A stretch of DNA of 64,000 nt from Anaerolineae bacterium UTCFX1 (lineage in GTDB: Bacteria > Chloroflexota > Anaerolineae > Anaerolineales > Villigracilaceae). The notes beneath the pieces were generated by a model, which was given only the letters and a program-made list of their open reading frames with translations, searched no databases and was not told the DNA's origin. Shown here piece after piece: positions 33,249 to 41,596 of this stretch (within the stretch, counting starts at the first letter, position 1; every line of letters begins with the position of its first letter). Location: assembly GCA_002050275.1 (NCBI GenBank), contig MWTB01000002.1, positions 289,176-353,175 of the forward strand, given 5' to 3'. The translations under genes were made by a program, and so were the position numbers.

Positions 33249-33787
33249 TTCAAGAGCGCTTCCACCCTCGTTCGTAATAACACTTCCGCCATCGGTCCTC
33301 CGATGACGACTTCGTTGATGATGCCTTCGCGGGTAATGAAGAATGAAGATGGAAGCGAACGCAGTTGGTAAGCGGACCCGATGACAGCCGTTTCGTCGAG
33401 CAAAATAGGAAAAGTGAGGTTGTATTTTTGTATGAACGGCGGAATGTCTGAAATTTTATCCTGATAGGTCATGTTGATCGCGAGGACGATAAAACCTTGG
33501 TCTTTATATTCGTTATAGATTTTCTCGATGGCGGGCATTTCTGCGCGGCAAGGCGGACACCACGTCGCCCAGAGGTTAATCAACGCCGCCCGCCCGCGCA
33601 AGTCGGAGAGTCGTATCGTCGCGCCGCTGGTTGTTTGAAGCGAGAAGTCGGGCGCGAGAAAGCCCGTCTGCGGCGCTGTGATCGTTCTAGGGTGAGAGGC
33701 GTTGTTTTTATCTACGCTAAGAAATATCCAGCCGAGTCCGAGCGTCAAGAGGATGGCGTAAATGAATCGTCGAGGCGTTGCGCGCAT
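33245..33787 (-). CDS. TlpA-like membrane-anchored thioredoxin
   Basis: This 180-residue protein has an N-terminal membrane helix (about residues 8-24) and an extracytoplasmic thioredoxin-fold domain with active site WATWCPPCRAEM (CPPC), the PDFSLQTTSG entry strand and the cis-Pro region LPSSFFITR. It likely reduces or oxidises protein thiols outside the membrane, for example in cytochrome or lipoprotein maturation. It is the first gene of a run with the Lgt-like, SDR, folB and folK genes. Confidence 0.9.
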   Translation of the reverse strand: MRATPRRFIYAILLTLGLGWIFLSVDKNNASHPRTITAPQTGFLAPDFSLQTTSGATIRLSDLRGRAALINLWATWCPPCRAEMPAIEKIYNEYKDQGFIVLAINMTYQDKISDIPPFIQKYNLTFPILLDETAVIGSAYQLRSLPSSFFITREGIINEVVIGGPMAEVLLRTRVEALLK

Positions 33788-33861
33788 GTTCTTTAGTACG
33801 CCTTCGGCGTTGAAGTCTTACGATGGTACAATCCACAAAAAATAGAAACGTCAGGATAATT

Positions 33862-35838
33862 ATGACAAACGATCTTCAGTCACGCGCGATCAATACTTTG
33901 CGATTTCTTTCGGCGGATGCTGTGCAGAAAGCGAACTCGGGTCATCCCGGGCTTCCGATGGGCGTGGCGGCGATAGCCTACACGATCTGGACGCGCCACC
34001 TACGGCACAATCCAGGCAACCCTAAATGGATGGGACGCGATCGCTTTATCCTTTCAGGCGGACATGGCTCGATGCTTTTGTATTCGCTCTTGCATTTGAC
34101 CGGGTACGATGTGAGTTTGGACGACATTAAGAGCTTCCGCCAATGGGGGAGCATTACGCCGGGGCACCCAGAGCATGGGCTGACGCCCGGTGTGGAGGTG
34201 ACGACGGGGCCGCTAGGACAGGGATTCGGTCAGGGCGTGGGCATGGCGATTGCGGCGAGCCATCTTGCGGCGTTGTTTAATAAGCCTAAGCATGAACTCA
34301 TCCAATCGTATATTTACGGCGTTGTCACCGACGGCGATCTGATGGAAGGCGTTTCTTCCGAAGCCGCGTCGTTGGCGGGACACTTGTCCTTGGGGCGCAT
34401 TATTTATCTATATGACGATAATCACATTTCGATTGATGGCTCGACTAATTTAGCCTTTACCGAAAATCGCGCCGCGCGTTTTGAAGCGTATGGCTGGCAC
34501 GTTCAGACGGTGGCTGACGGCAACGACGTAGAGGCGATTGATAAGGCGATTCAAGCCGCAAAGCTTGATCCGCGCCCATCAATTATTATGTGTCGTACGA
34601 CTATCGGCTACGGAGCGCCCAATCGGCAAGGCACTTCTAAAGCGCATGGCGAGCCGCTCGGCGACGAAGAACTTAACGCTGCGAAAGAGAATTTGGGCTG
34701 GCCCCTTGAGCCGCGCTTCTTCATTCCCGATGATGTCCTCTCTTTTTATCGCAATGCGCTCGATACTGGGCGCGATATGGAGGATGACTGGAAAAAATCC
34801 TTCGAAGCGTATCAAAAAGAAAACCCTGATCTTGGCGCGGAGTTGTCGCGGCGACTAGAGGGGAAATTGCCCGATGATTGGGATGCGAATTTGCCGACGT
34901 TTCCCGCCGACCCGAAAGGCATGGCGACCCGCGCGTCTTCGGGGAAAATAATCAACGCGCTTGCGCCGATCTTGCCTGAACTGATCGGCGGCTCGGCGGA
35001 TTTGGCTCCTTCAAATAACACCGTGATCAATGGAAGCCCGTCTTTTCAAAAAGAGTCGTACGAAGGTCGCAACTTCCACTTTGGCGTGCGCGAACATGGC
35101 ATGGGCGCGGCGCTAAACGGGATGAATCTATATGGCGGCGTTATTGCCTATGGCGGCACATTTCTCATCTTCTCTGATTACATGAAACCAGCCATTCGTC
35201 TCGCGGCGCTCTCGCATGCTCCTTCGATCTTTATCTACACTCACGACTCGGTCGGGCTAGGCGAAGACGGACCGACTCATCAGCCAATTGAACAACTTGC
35301 CGCCTTGCGCGCTATTCCGAATATGGTAACGATTCGTCCTGCTGATGCGAACGAAGTTCGCGAGGCGTGGAAAGTCGCTATCGCGCGCCGTAACGGACCG
35401 ACTGCGCTGGTCCTCACTCGTCAAGCCCTGCCGACGCTCGGCAACGTCAGTGCGCCTGCCGTTGAGAAAGGAGCATATGTGTTGAAAGATTTTGGCAGGC
35501 CTGAAATGATCTTAATGGCGACGGGGTCGGAGGTAAGTTTGATATTTGCCGCCGCGCAGAGACTTCACGAAGAAGGTATGGGGGTGCGCGTGGTTTCCTT
35601 CCCGTCTTGGGAGTTATTTGAAAAGCAAGACGAAGCGTACAAAGAATCTGTCCTGCCGAAAAATATCATAAAGCGGCTTGCCGTCGAACTTGGCTCTAGC
35701 CTCGGTTGGGAACGTTACGCTTCCGCTGCGCTGTGCGTGGACCGCTTTGGCGCATCGGCTCCGTATAAGATTATCTTTCAGGAGCTCGGGTTTACGGTGG
35801 AGAATGTAGTTGCAAGAGCAAAAGAGTTAATTGCGTAG
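33862..35838 (+). CDS. tkt: Transketolase
   Basis: This 658-residue thiamine-diphosphate enzyme of the non-oxidative pentose phosphate pathway starts [20 protein letters not shown] and has [38 protein letters not shown] (ThDP/Mg binding), the pyrimidine-domain segment [20 protein letters not shown] and a complete C-terminal domain. The start MTNDLQS is chosen over an upstream ATG at 33823 that overlaps the TACAAT box at 33827-33832. It leads a sugar-phosphate cluster with rpiB and tal-pgi. Confidence 0.97.
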   Translation: MTNDLQSRAINTLRFLSADAVQKANSGHPGLPMGVAAIAYTIWTRHLRHNPGNPKWMGRDRFILSGGHGSMLLYSLLHLTGYDVSLDDIKSFRQWGSITPGHPEHGLTPGVEVTTGPLGQGFGQGVGMAIAASHLAALFNKPKHELIQSYIYGVVTDGDLMEGVSSEAASLAGHLSLGRIIYLYDDNHISIDGSTNLAFTENRAARFEAYGWHVQTVADGNDVEAIDKAIQAAKLDPRPSIIMCRTTIGYGAPNRQGTSKAHGEPLGDEELNAAKENLGWPLEPRFFIPDDVLSFYRNALDTGRDMEDDWKKSFEAYQKENPDLGAELSRRLEGKLPDDWDANLPTFPADPKGMATRASSGKIINALAPILPELIGGSADLAPSNNTVINGSPSFQKESYEGRNFHFGVREHGMGAALNGMNLYGGVIAYGGTFLIFSDYMKPAIRLAALSHAPSIFIYTHDSVGLGEDGPTHQPIEQLAALRAIPNMVTIRPADANEVREAWKVAIARRNGPTALVLTRQALPTLGNVSAPAVEKGAYVLKDFGRPEMILMATGSEVSLIFAAAQRLHEEGMGVRVVSFPSWELFEKQDEAYKESVLPKNIIKRLAVELGSSLGWERYASAALCVDRFGASAPYKIIFQELGFTVENVVARAKELIA

Positions 35839-35867
35839 CGGCGATTCAGTCGTTGCTGTAAAGGATA

Positions 35868-36341
35868 ATGATGAAAATTGTCGTTGGTTTTGACCATGCG
35901 GGCTTTCCGCTGAAACAAATTGTTCTCGACGCTGTGCGCGAAGCGGGACATGAGCCTGTTGACGTTGGCACAGACTCTGCCGCCCCGGTGGACTTTCCGG
36001 ACTTTGCCGAGAAGTTGGGGCGCGCGATACAAAACGGCGAAGTGGAACGCGGAATTTTAGTGTGCGGATCGGGAGTCGGCGCGTGTATCGCCGCCAACAA
36101 GATGAAAGGCGTGTACGCATCTATTTGTCACGATACATACTCTGCGGCGCAGGGCGTGGCGCACGACGACATGAACGTTCTTTGTCTCGGTGGGCGCGTT
36201 ATTGGCGTTGAACTGGCAAAAGCCCTTATCTCCGCATTTTTAGACGCGGAATATCAGGGCGGTAAACCGGGCGGAGAGCGGCTCGCGCGGAGAGTTAGAA
36301 AGATTCATAAACTAGAAGAAGTCGGTAAGTTGGGAGATTAA
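35868..36341 (+). CDS. rpiB: Ribose-5-phosphate isomerase B
   Basis: This 157-residue RpiB interconverts ribose-5- and ribulose-5-phosphate. Features are VVGFDHAGFPLK, the catalytic Cys loop GILVCGSGVGACIAANK and ASICHDTYSAA, with HDDMNVLCLGGRVIG. The C-terminus has the extra basic tail seen in some RpiB proteins. Two tandem ATGs (35868, 35871) are possible. It lies between transketolase and transaldolase. Confidence 0.96.
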   Translation: MMKIVVGFDHAGFPLKQIVLDAVREAGHEPVDVGTDSAAPVDFPDFAEKLGRAIQNGEVERGILVCGSGVGACIAANKMKGVYASICHDTYSAAQGVAHDDMNVLCLGGRVIGVELAKALISAFLDAEYQGGKPGGERLARRVRKIHKLEEVGKLGD

Positions 36342-36404
36342 CAGATTAATTCCTTTGATTTGCAATCTTCTGAAATTTAGAACTTCTAAAACGGACATAA
36401 AACC

Positions 36405-39143
36405 ATGAGCATAATCGCAAAATTAACTCAATTAGGGCAATCCCTTTGGTACGACAACATCCAGCGCAAGATTCTGGAGAATGGCGAATTCAAAACCATG
36501 ATCGAACGCGGCGACATTCGCGGCGTGACGTCGAATCCGTCTATCTTTAACAACGCTATTGCTAAGACGAGCAATTACGATTCGGCGTTGATACCGCTCG
36601 CTTGGGCGGGCTGGGATACGCAAAAGATCTTCTGGCAACTCGTCGTTGAAGATATCAAAGCCGCGTGCGACGCGTTCCTGCCGCTGTATGAAGCGACCAA
36701 TGGCGGCGACGGCTACGTCAGCATCGAGGTCACGCCCGATCTCGCATACGACACCGAGAAGACTATTGCGCAGGCGCAGCAGTTGTGGGCGCGCGTTGCG
36801 CGCCCGAACTTGATGGTGAAAATTCCCGCTACAGCGGAGGGTATCCCTGCGATTCGCAGATCAATTGCGGCGGGATTAAACATCAATATCACGCTGATCT
36901 TTTCCCGTAAGCGCTACCTTGAAGTTATGGATGCCTACCTGAGCGGTTTGGAAGATCGTGTTGCGGCGGGGCTTCCTATTGACCGCATCGCTTCTGTCGC
37001 GTCGTTCTTTGTCTCGCGCGTGGACACGAAAATTGATCCGCAACTTCCCGAAGGCTCTCCGCTCAAAGGTAAGGCTGCGATTGCCAACGCCAAACTTGCG
37101 TATGACGACTACCACAAAACATTTGTGGGTCGTCGTTGGGAGAATCTTAAAGTTAAAGGCGCGCGCGTTCAGCGCCCGCTCTGGGCGAGCACCAGCACGA
37201 AGAATCCTGCCTATCCAGACACTTATTATGTGGATAATCTCATCGGACCCGAAACGATTAACACCGTTCCGCCCGCCACGCTTGAAGCGTTCAAAGATCA
37301 CGGCGTTGCGGCGTTGACGCTCATGCGCGGCGTGGACGAATCGCAGAACGATATCAATCAGTTGGAAGCGGCTGGCATCTCGATGGATCTCGCCACAAAA
37401 GAATTGGAGGACGAAGGCATCGCCGCTTTCAGCGAAGCGATCGCGCATTTGCTCGCGTCTATTGAGGATCGGAGATCGCGCGCCGTTGCTTCTCTCGGAT
37501 CGTTAGCCGATTCTGTTTCGCGGCGTATATCGCAGATTGAGTCTGATTCTGTTCCTGCGCGCCTGTGGCAACATGACCCGTCTCTTTGGGCGTCTGCAAA
37601 AGACAAATCTGGTCAACACGAAGTCACCATCCGCATGGGCTGGCTGACCTCCATTGACAAAGCGCGCGCAAAATTGAGCGAATACGAATCGTTTGCCAAA
37701 GAAATTAAAAAAGCAGGCATAGATCGAGTCCTGGTTTTGGGCATGGGCGGCTCGTCATTGACTGCGGAAGTATTTAGTCTGCTGTTCACCGCGCATGGAG
37801 AGAAACCTTCTCTTGCAGTTGGTATCCTCGACTCCACCGATCCCGCGCAAGTTGCTGAAGCCGCGAAGAAGTATCCGTCTGAAAAAACGCTGTACATCGT
37901 CGCGAGTAAATCGGGCGGCACGGCGGAGGTGATGGCGAACTTCAATTACTTCTGGAAGTTGAGCAAGAAAGACGGTTCGCATTTCATCGCCACCACCGAT
38001 CCCAACACCTCGCTCGAAGCGTTGGCGCGAAAAAATAAATTCAGAAAAATATTCCTCGCCGATGAATTCGTCGGCGGACGTTACTCCGCGCTGACCGACT
38101 TCGGTCTCGTCCCCGCCGCGTTGCTCGGCGTAGATTTGAATCACCTCCTCGACCGCGCCGATTGGATGCGGAGTCAATGCGATGAACATGATCCTGCGGC
38201 GCGCAATCCCGGCATGGCGCTGGGGGCTGTCATTGGCGAATCCGCTCTCCACGGGCGAGACAAGCTGACCGTCGTGGCTGATCCGCCTTTATCCGCGTTT
38301 GCAAATTGGATCGAGCAGATCGTCGCCGAGTCCAGCGGCAAGAACGGCAAGGGCATCCTGCCTGTGCCGCTCGAACCGATTGGAGATGTGAAAGAGTACG
38401 GCGGCGATAGAATTTTTGTCTACCTGCGTCAAACAGGCGAGTATGATGATGTTATGTCTAAACTTCGTGACGCAGGTTATCCCGTCCTCAATTTTCCACT
38501 TTCCACTTTCTATGACATCGGCGCAGAAATTTTCCGCTGGGAGATCGCCGTCGTCACTGCTTGTTCGATCATTGGCGTGAACGCGTTCGATCAACCGAAT
38601 GTCGAGTCGAGCAAGAAGATCACGAAAGCGAAGATCGCCGAGTACCAAAAGAAAGGCAAATTGAAAGAAGGCAAACCCGCGTGGAAGAAAGACGGCGTGA
38701 GCGTATTTTCACCGACCGCCGTGACGGGCGCGTCGTTGAATGTTGTGTTGAGCAAGTTCTTGAAGAAAGCCAAAGCGGACGGCTATGTGGCGATCAACGC
38801 CTACCTGCCGCGCACAGACGACATAAATGTCGCCTTACAAAAAATGCGCGTCGCTATCCGCGCGAAGACTGGCAACGCAGTGACCGCTGGATTCGGCCCG
38901 CGCTTTCAACATTCGACGGGTCAATTCCACAAAGGCGGCCCGAAGAACGCGCTGTTCATCGTCGTCACCGCCGAGGCTGAAAAAGATATTGACATCCCAA
39001 CTGAGGGATTATCATACGGCACGCTCATCCGCGCGCAAGCCGTCGGCGATTACGAAGCGTTGATCGAAGCGAAGAGAAAGGTATTGAGGATTCATTTGCC
39101 GTCGGTGAGTGAACTCGCGGATCTGTTGGAGGCTTTGAAATGA
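36405..39143 (+). CDS. tal-pgi: Bifunctional transaldolase/glucose-6-phosphate isomerase
   Basis: This 912-residue fusion has transaldolase at about residues 1-365 (QSLWYDNIQRK, GVTSNPSIFNNA, Schiff-base Lys about 139 in LMVKIPATAEGI) and glucose-6-phosphate isomerase from about 385 on (VLVLGMGGSSLTAEVF, VASKSGGTAEV, GGRYSALTDFG, HSTGQFHKGGP). It couples the pentose phosphate pathway to glycolysis in one protein. The architecture is known in several phyla and supports the Chloroflexota placement. It overlaps the next ATG by 4 bases. Confidence 0.96.
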   Translation: MSIIAKLTQLGQSLWYDNIQRKILENGEFKTMIERGDIRGVTSNPSIFNNAIAKTSNYDSALIPLAWAGWDTQKIFWQLVVEDIKAACDAFLPLYEATNGGDGYVSIEVTPDLAYDTEKTIAQAQQLWARVARPNLMVKIPATAEGIPAIRRSIAAGLNINITLIFSRKRYLEVMDAYLSGLEDRVAAGLPIDRIASVASFFVSRVDTKIDPQLPEGSPLKGKAAIANAKLAYDDYHKTFVGRRWENLKVKGARVQRPLWASTSTKNPAYPDTYYVDNLIGPETINTVPPATLEAFKDHGVAALTLMRGVDESQNDINQLEAAGISMDLATKELEDEGIAAFSEAIAHLLASIEDRRSRAVASLGSLADSVSRRISQIESDSVPARLWQHDPSLWASAKDKSGQHEVTIRMGWLTSIDKARAKLSEYESFAKEIKKAGIDRVLVLGMGGSSLTAEVFSLLFTAHGEKPSLAVGILDSTDPAQVAEAAKKYPSEKTLYIVASKSGGTAEVMANFNYFWKLSKKDGSHFIATTDPNTSLEALARKNKFRKIFLADEFVGGRYSALTDFGLVPAALLGVDLNHLLDRADWMRSQCDEHDPAARNPGMALGAVIGESALHGRDKLTVVADPPLSAFANWIEQIVAESSGKNGKGILPVPLEPIGDVKEYGGDRIFVYLRQTGEYDDVMSKLRDAGYPVLNFPLSTFYDIGAEIFRWEIAVVTACSIIGVNAFDQPNVESSKKITKAKIAEYQKKGKLKEGKPAWKKDGVSVFSPTAVTGASLNVVLSKFLKKAKADGYVAINAYLPRTDDINVALQKMRVAIRAKTGNAVTAGFGPRFQHSTGQFHKGGPKNALFIVVTAEAEKDIDIPTEGLSYGTLIRAQAVGDYEALIEAKRKVLRIHLPSVSELADLLEALK

Positions 39144-39475
39144 GGTTATCTCAACTCAACTGTGTCGCCTGTCGCGGAGACGACCCTGCGCTGACAGAAT
39201 CCGAAATTGCCGAGCTTCTTCCTCAAGTCCCCGAATGGCAACTCGTGGAGCGGGATGCCATCCCGTGTTTACAGCGCGTTTTCAAATTCAAAAATTACGC
39301 TCAATCATTGGATTTCACCAACAAAGTCGCATTCATTGCCGAGAAAGAAGATCATCATCCATTGATCGTACTGGAGTGGGGACGAGTGACTGTCCAGTGG
39401 TGGACGCATATTGTGAAAGGCTTGCACAAAAACGATTTCATCATGGCGGCGAAGACGGATGGATTGTTTTCGTAA
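39140..39475 (+). CDS. Pterin-4a-carbinolamine dehydratase
   Basis: This 111-residue protein has the PCD/DCoH fold and active-site signature EKEDHHPLIVLEWGRVTVQWWTH split around His-His-Pro and the distal His. It dehydrates the carbinolamine formed from tetrahydrobiopterin, and is also linked to molybdopterin and pterin recycling. The start overlaps the tal-pgi stop (ATGA). A dehydratase beside sugar genes is unusual, but the folate genes lie about 5 kb upstream. Confidence 0.9.
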   Translation: MRLSQLNCVACRGDDPALTESEIAELLPQVPEWQLVERDAIPCLQRVFKFKNYAQSLDFTNKVAFIAEKEDHHPLIVLEWGRVTVQWWTHIVKGLHKNDFIMAAKTDGLFS

Positions 39476-39503
39476 CGGGACATCCATGTCGCTTTACGAA
39501 GAG

Positions 39504-41120
39504 TTATTTTGACGATTTAATTTCCGTTCGTTGCTTCTTTTTCCTGGAAGCCGATTCATTCAAGCGATGAAGCGCATTCAATGCAAAAGGTTGATTCCCC
39601 AGCCAGCCGAGGAAAGCGGCAGGGAGTTTGGTGAGTCCGCGCGGGGGAGGGGGTAACGTCAGCGCGGATGAGAAGTCCACGATGCGGTCGTCTAGTTGAA
39701 ATTTGGCGGGGCTGAGTTGTTTCACTTGCGGAGTCGCTTGTAAAAACTCGCGTAGAGATTCGCGTTCGGCGGAGGTTATCCACTGCGGCAGGTCGGAGGT
39801 CGCTTTGAAGTTGCAAATCAAGGCGAGGTCTTGCAGAAGTTGTTTTTGTTCCGACGAGAGCGCGTTTTCCCTTTCGATAAAATATGACACATCGGGGTCA
39901 ACGGCGACGAGCGGTTGAAGCCACAAACGGTTGACGGATGTGCGGATCGCGTTTCGCGTGCCTGGGGTGGTAAAGTTATAAAGCAGTGAAGCGTCGCGCG
40001 AGTCTTCCCATCTGCCTGAAACATCGGGTCCAATGCGGAGCGCGTCGCACAAGCCCAGCGAGGGCAGGATCGGCGCGCCGCATGCGAGGAAATATGCGTC
40101 CGCGCCCATTGCATTGCGTATGACTTTGATTGCGCCGCGATACGCTGCTTCGCGCGTCGAATCTGCGAAGCGTTTGCCGGGCAATGCGCCCGCGTAGAGA
40201 AAATCCAACTTCAGGTAATCGAACCCCCATGCGCGGACTTGTTTCATCAACGCCGAAAGCCATTCGAGAACAGCAGGGTGCGAAGTGTCCAGCGCGTAAA
40301 GATGCTCGCCCCAGTTGAATCCTGCCGAGACGAATTTTCCATGTTCGTCGCGCAGAAACCAATCGGGGTGTTCACGAAACAGGTGCGACGATTCGACTGC
40401 GATCAGTGGCGCGAGCCACAGTCCAGCCTTGCGCCCCGTGGATTTGATTTTTTCCGCCAGCGCGTTCATGCCCGATGGAAATTTTTCATTTGCATCCCAG
40501 TCGCCGATGGAGATTTGCCAGCCATCGTCCACTTGTAAAACGTCGAAGGGGAGATTGTTCAAGTCGTCGAAAATTTTATAGATAATCGATTCGTCAATTG
40601 CCGTGTAGAGGCTGTACCACGAGCACCAGACTCGCGGCGCGGACTTGCTTGACCTTTTGCCGAAACGCTTGGCAAGTTCATCCGCGTATTTTGCGAAGAC
40701 GGATATTTCATCTCCTCGCGCGATGAACCATTCGCAACTATCCGCTTCATGCCAGCCTTCGAGTTGATTCGCTTTCAGTCGAACGTGCGCGTCCAGCCCG
40801 AGCGAGCCGAGCAGGAGGATGTCATCTTCGTCAAATTCCACCGCGCCGACCCACGAACCGTGCGGGGATGTGTCGTTTGCGTAACGCGGATCCGTTTGCA
40901 AGGGATGGAGGATCGCGGGATGTTGAACGGGGAGGGGAGTTGGATTCGTCCACGCGGCGAGGGACCAGGATTGCCATCCATGGCGGTAGAAAAGCCGGGG
41001 AGGGCGAGGCAGGCTGAGGGTGCCGCCCTGAGCGAGTCGAAGGGTCAGAGAAGAACCGGTGACGATTTGGACGGAGCCGGCTGAGGGCAGAGAATCTGGA
41101 TGAGGAGATTGAGTCGGCAT
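39504..41120 (-). CDS. GH36-family alpha-galactosidase-like hydrolase
   Basis: This 538-residue protein has the GH36 catalytic barrel: VWCSWYSLYTAI, FDVLQVDDGWQISIGDWD, the nucleophile Asp in DYLKLDFLYAG and the acid/base Asp in ALRIGPDVSGRWED. It is shorter than typical 700-residue enzymes; the N-terminal beta-sandwich is reduced to about 150 residues. It likely removes alpha-linked galactose or a related sugar; there is no signal peptide. A leaderless promoter (TTGACC-17-GATAAT, six bases from the ATG) faces the ileS promoter. Confidence 0.87.
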   Translation of the reverse strand: MPTQSPHPDSLPSAGSVQIVTGSSLTLRLAQGGTLSLPRPPRLFYRHGWQSWSLAAWTNPTPLPVQHPAILHPLQTDPRYANDTSPHGSWVGAVEFDEDDILLLGSLGLDAHVRLKANQLEGWHEADSCEWFIARGDEISVFAKYADELAKRFGKRSSKSAPRVWCSWYSLYTAIDESIIYKIFDDLNNLPFDVLQVDDGWQISIGDWDANEKFPSGMNALAEKIKSTGRKAGLWLAPLIAVESSHLFREHPDWFLRDEHGKFVSAGFNWGEHLYALDTSHPAVLEWLSALMKQVRAWGFDYLKLDFLYAGALPGKRFADSTREAAYRGAIKVIRNAMGADAYFLACGAPILPSLGLCDALRIGPDVSGRWEDSRDASLLYNFTTPGTRNAIRTSVNRLWLQPLVAVDPDVSYFIERENALSSEQKQLLQDLALICNFKATSDLPQWITSAERESLREFLQATPQVKQLSPAKFQLDDRIVDFSSALTLPPPPRGLTKLPAAFLGWLGNQPFALNALHRLNESASRKKKQRTEIKSSK

Positions 41121-41126
41121 GAAGCC

Positions 41127-41155
41127 ATTATCCCGCTGAATTCGTTGACGGTCAA
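41127..41155 (-). promoter_or_regulatory. Promoter of the GH36 gene (leaderless type)
   Basis: On the minus strand TTGACC (plus 41150-41155) and GATAAT (plus 41127-41132) are separated by 17 bases, and the ATG follows the -10 by six bases. Its -35 overlaps the -35 of the ileS promoter in the palindrome TTGACGGTCAA. Confidence 0.8.
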
Positions 41156-41173
41156 TTGTTGTTGTGGCATAAT
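41145..41173 (+). promoter_or_regulatory. Promoter of the T-box-ileS transcript
   Basis: TTGACG (41145-41150) and CATAAT (41168-41173) are separated by 17 bases. Transcription is expected at about 41180, giving a leader of about 415 bases that contains the T-box. Confidence 0.82.
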
Positions 41174-41174
41174 T

Positions 41175-41494
41175 CGCGAGTCAAAGGCAGTGAAGAGAAG
41201 AGTAGGTTTGTGAGTCTGTCAGCGAGTGTGGGCGCGGTGTGAGCCACATCAGCGAACAAATCGAAGATCATCTCGGAGCCGTTCCGCAGAAATTAGTCGA
41301 ATCGTCTGATAGTCAAATCATCGGGTGGTCGGTTAAGAGTAAGCGAGCCGAAATTGTCCTTCGTTATCGGGACAGGACGATGTCAGTCGTCTGCTAAGTG
41401 TCTGCTGGCTGCCCATCTTGGGAATGCGAGCGGAAATCAGAGTGGTACCGCGAGAATTCTCTCGTCTCTGGAATGAGATGAGAGTTTTTGTTTT
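41175..41494 (+). promoter_or_regulatory. T-box leader controlling ileS (isoleucine specifier ATC)
   Basis: The leader has the conserved T-box sequence AGTGGTACCGCG (41441-41452), whose bulge pairs with the NCCA end of uncharged tRNA. The specifier is most likely ATC at 41267-41269, in GAAGATCA, matching isoleucine and the gene controlled. The mutually exclusive terminator (41459-41494) follows. Uncharged tRNA-Ile should stabilise the antiterminator and raise ileS expression. The exact stem I borders were not folded. Confidence 0.92.
41459..41494 (+). terminator. Intrinsic terminator of the ileS T-box
   Basis: CTCTCGTCTC (41459-41468) pairs with GAGATGAGAG (41475-41484), with one G-U pair, and is followed by TTTTTGTTTT. 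It competes with the antiterminator formed by the T-box sequence upstream. Confidence 0.92.
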
Positions 41495-41497
41495 AAT

Positions 41498-41579
41498 ATG
41501 TTATTGCGAGACCCGTAGGGCCGAAGCAATCTCCTCGCAACAGGAGACTGCTTCGTCGCTTCGCTCCTCGCAGCGACAT
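41498..41579. repeat. Palindromic REP-like element between T-box terminator and ileS
   Basis: The 82-base element has imperfect terminal inverted repeats (ATGTTATTGCGAG at 41498-41510 against CTCGCAGCGACAT at 41567-41579). An inner stem GAAGCAATCTCCT / AGGAGACTGCTTC lies at 41523-41535 and 41542-41554. The GCGAGGAGCGAAGCGAC-type core resembles a short dispersed repeat known from many bacterial genomes. It adds a long hairpin to the untranslated leader, ending 17 bases before the ileS ATG. Confidence 0.75.
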
Positions 41580-41596
41580 GAAAATTTGGAGGCAGA

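Noticed and set aside
41501..41579. CRISPR-like or IS-end interpretation of the repeat before ileS
   Set aside because: There is only one unit, no spacers and no transposase. The internal palindromes fit a REP-like element better.
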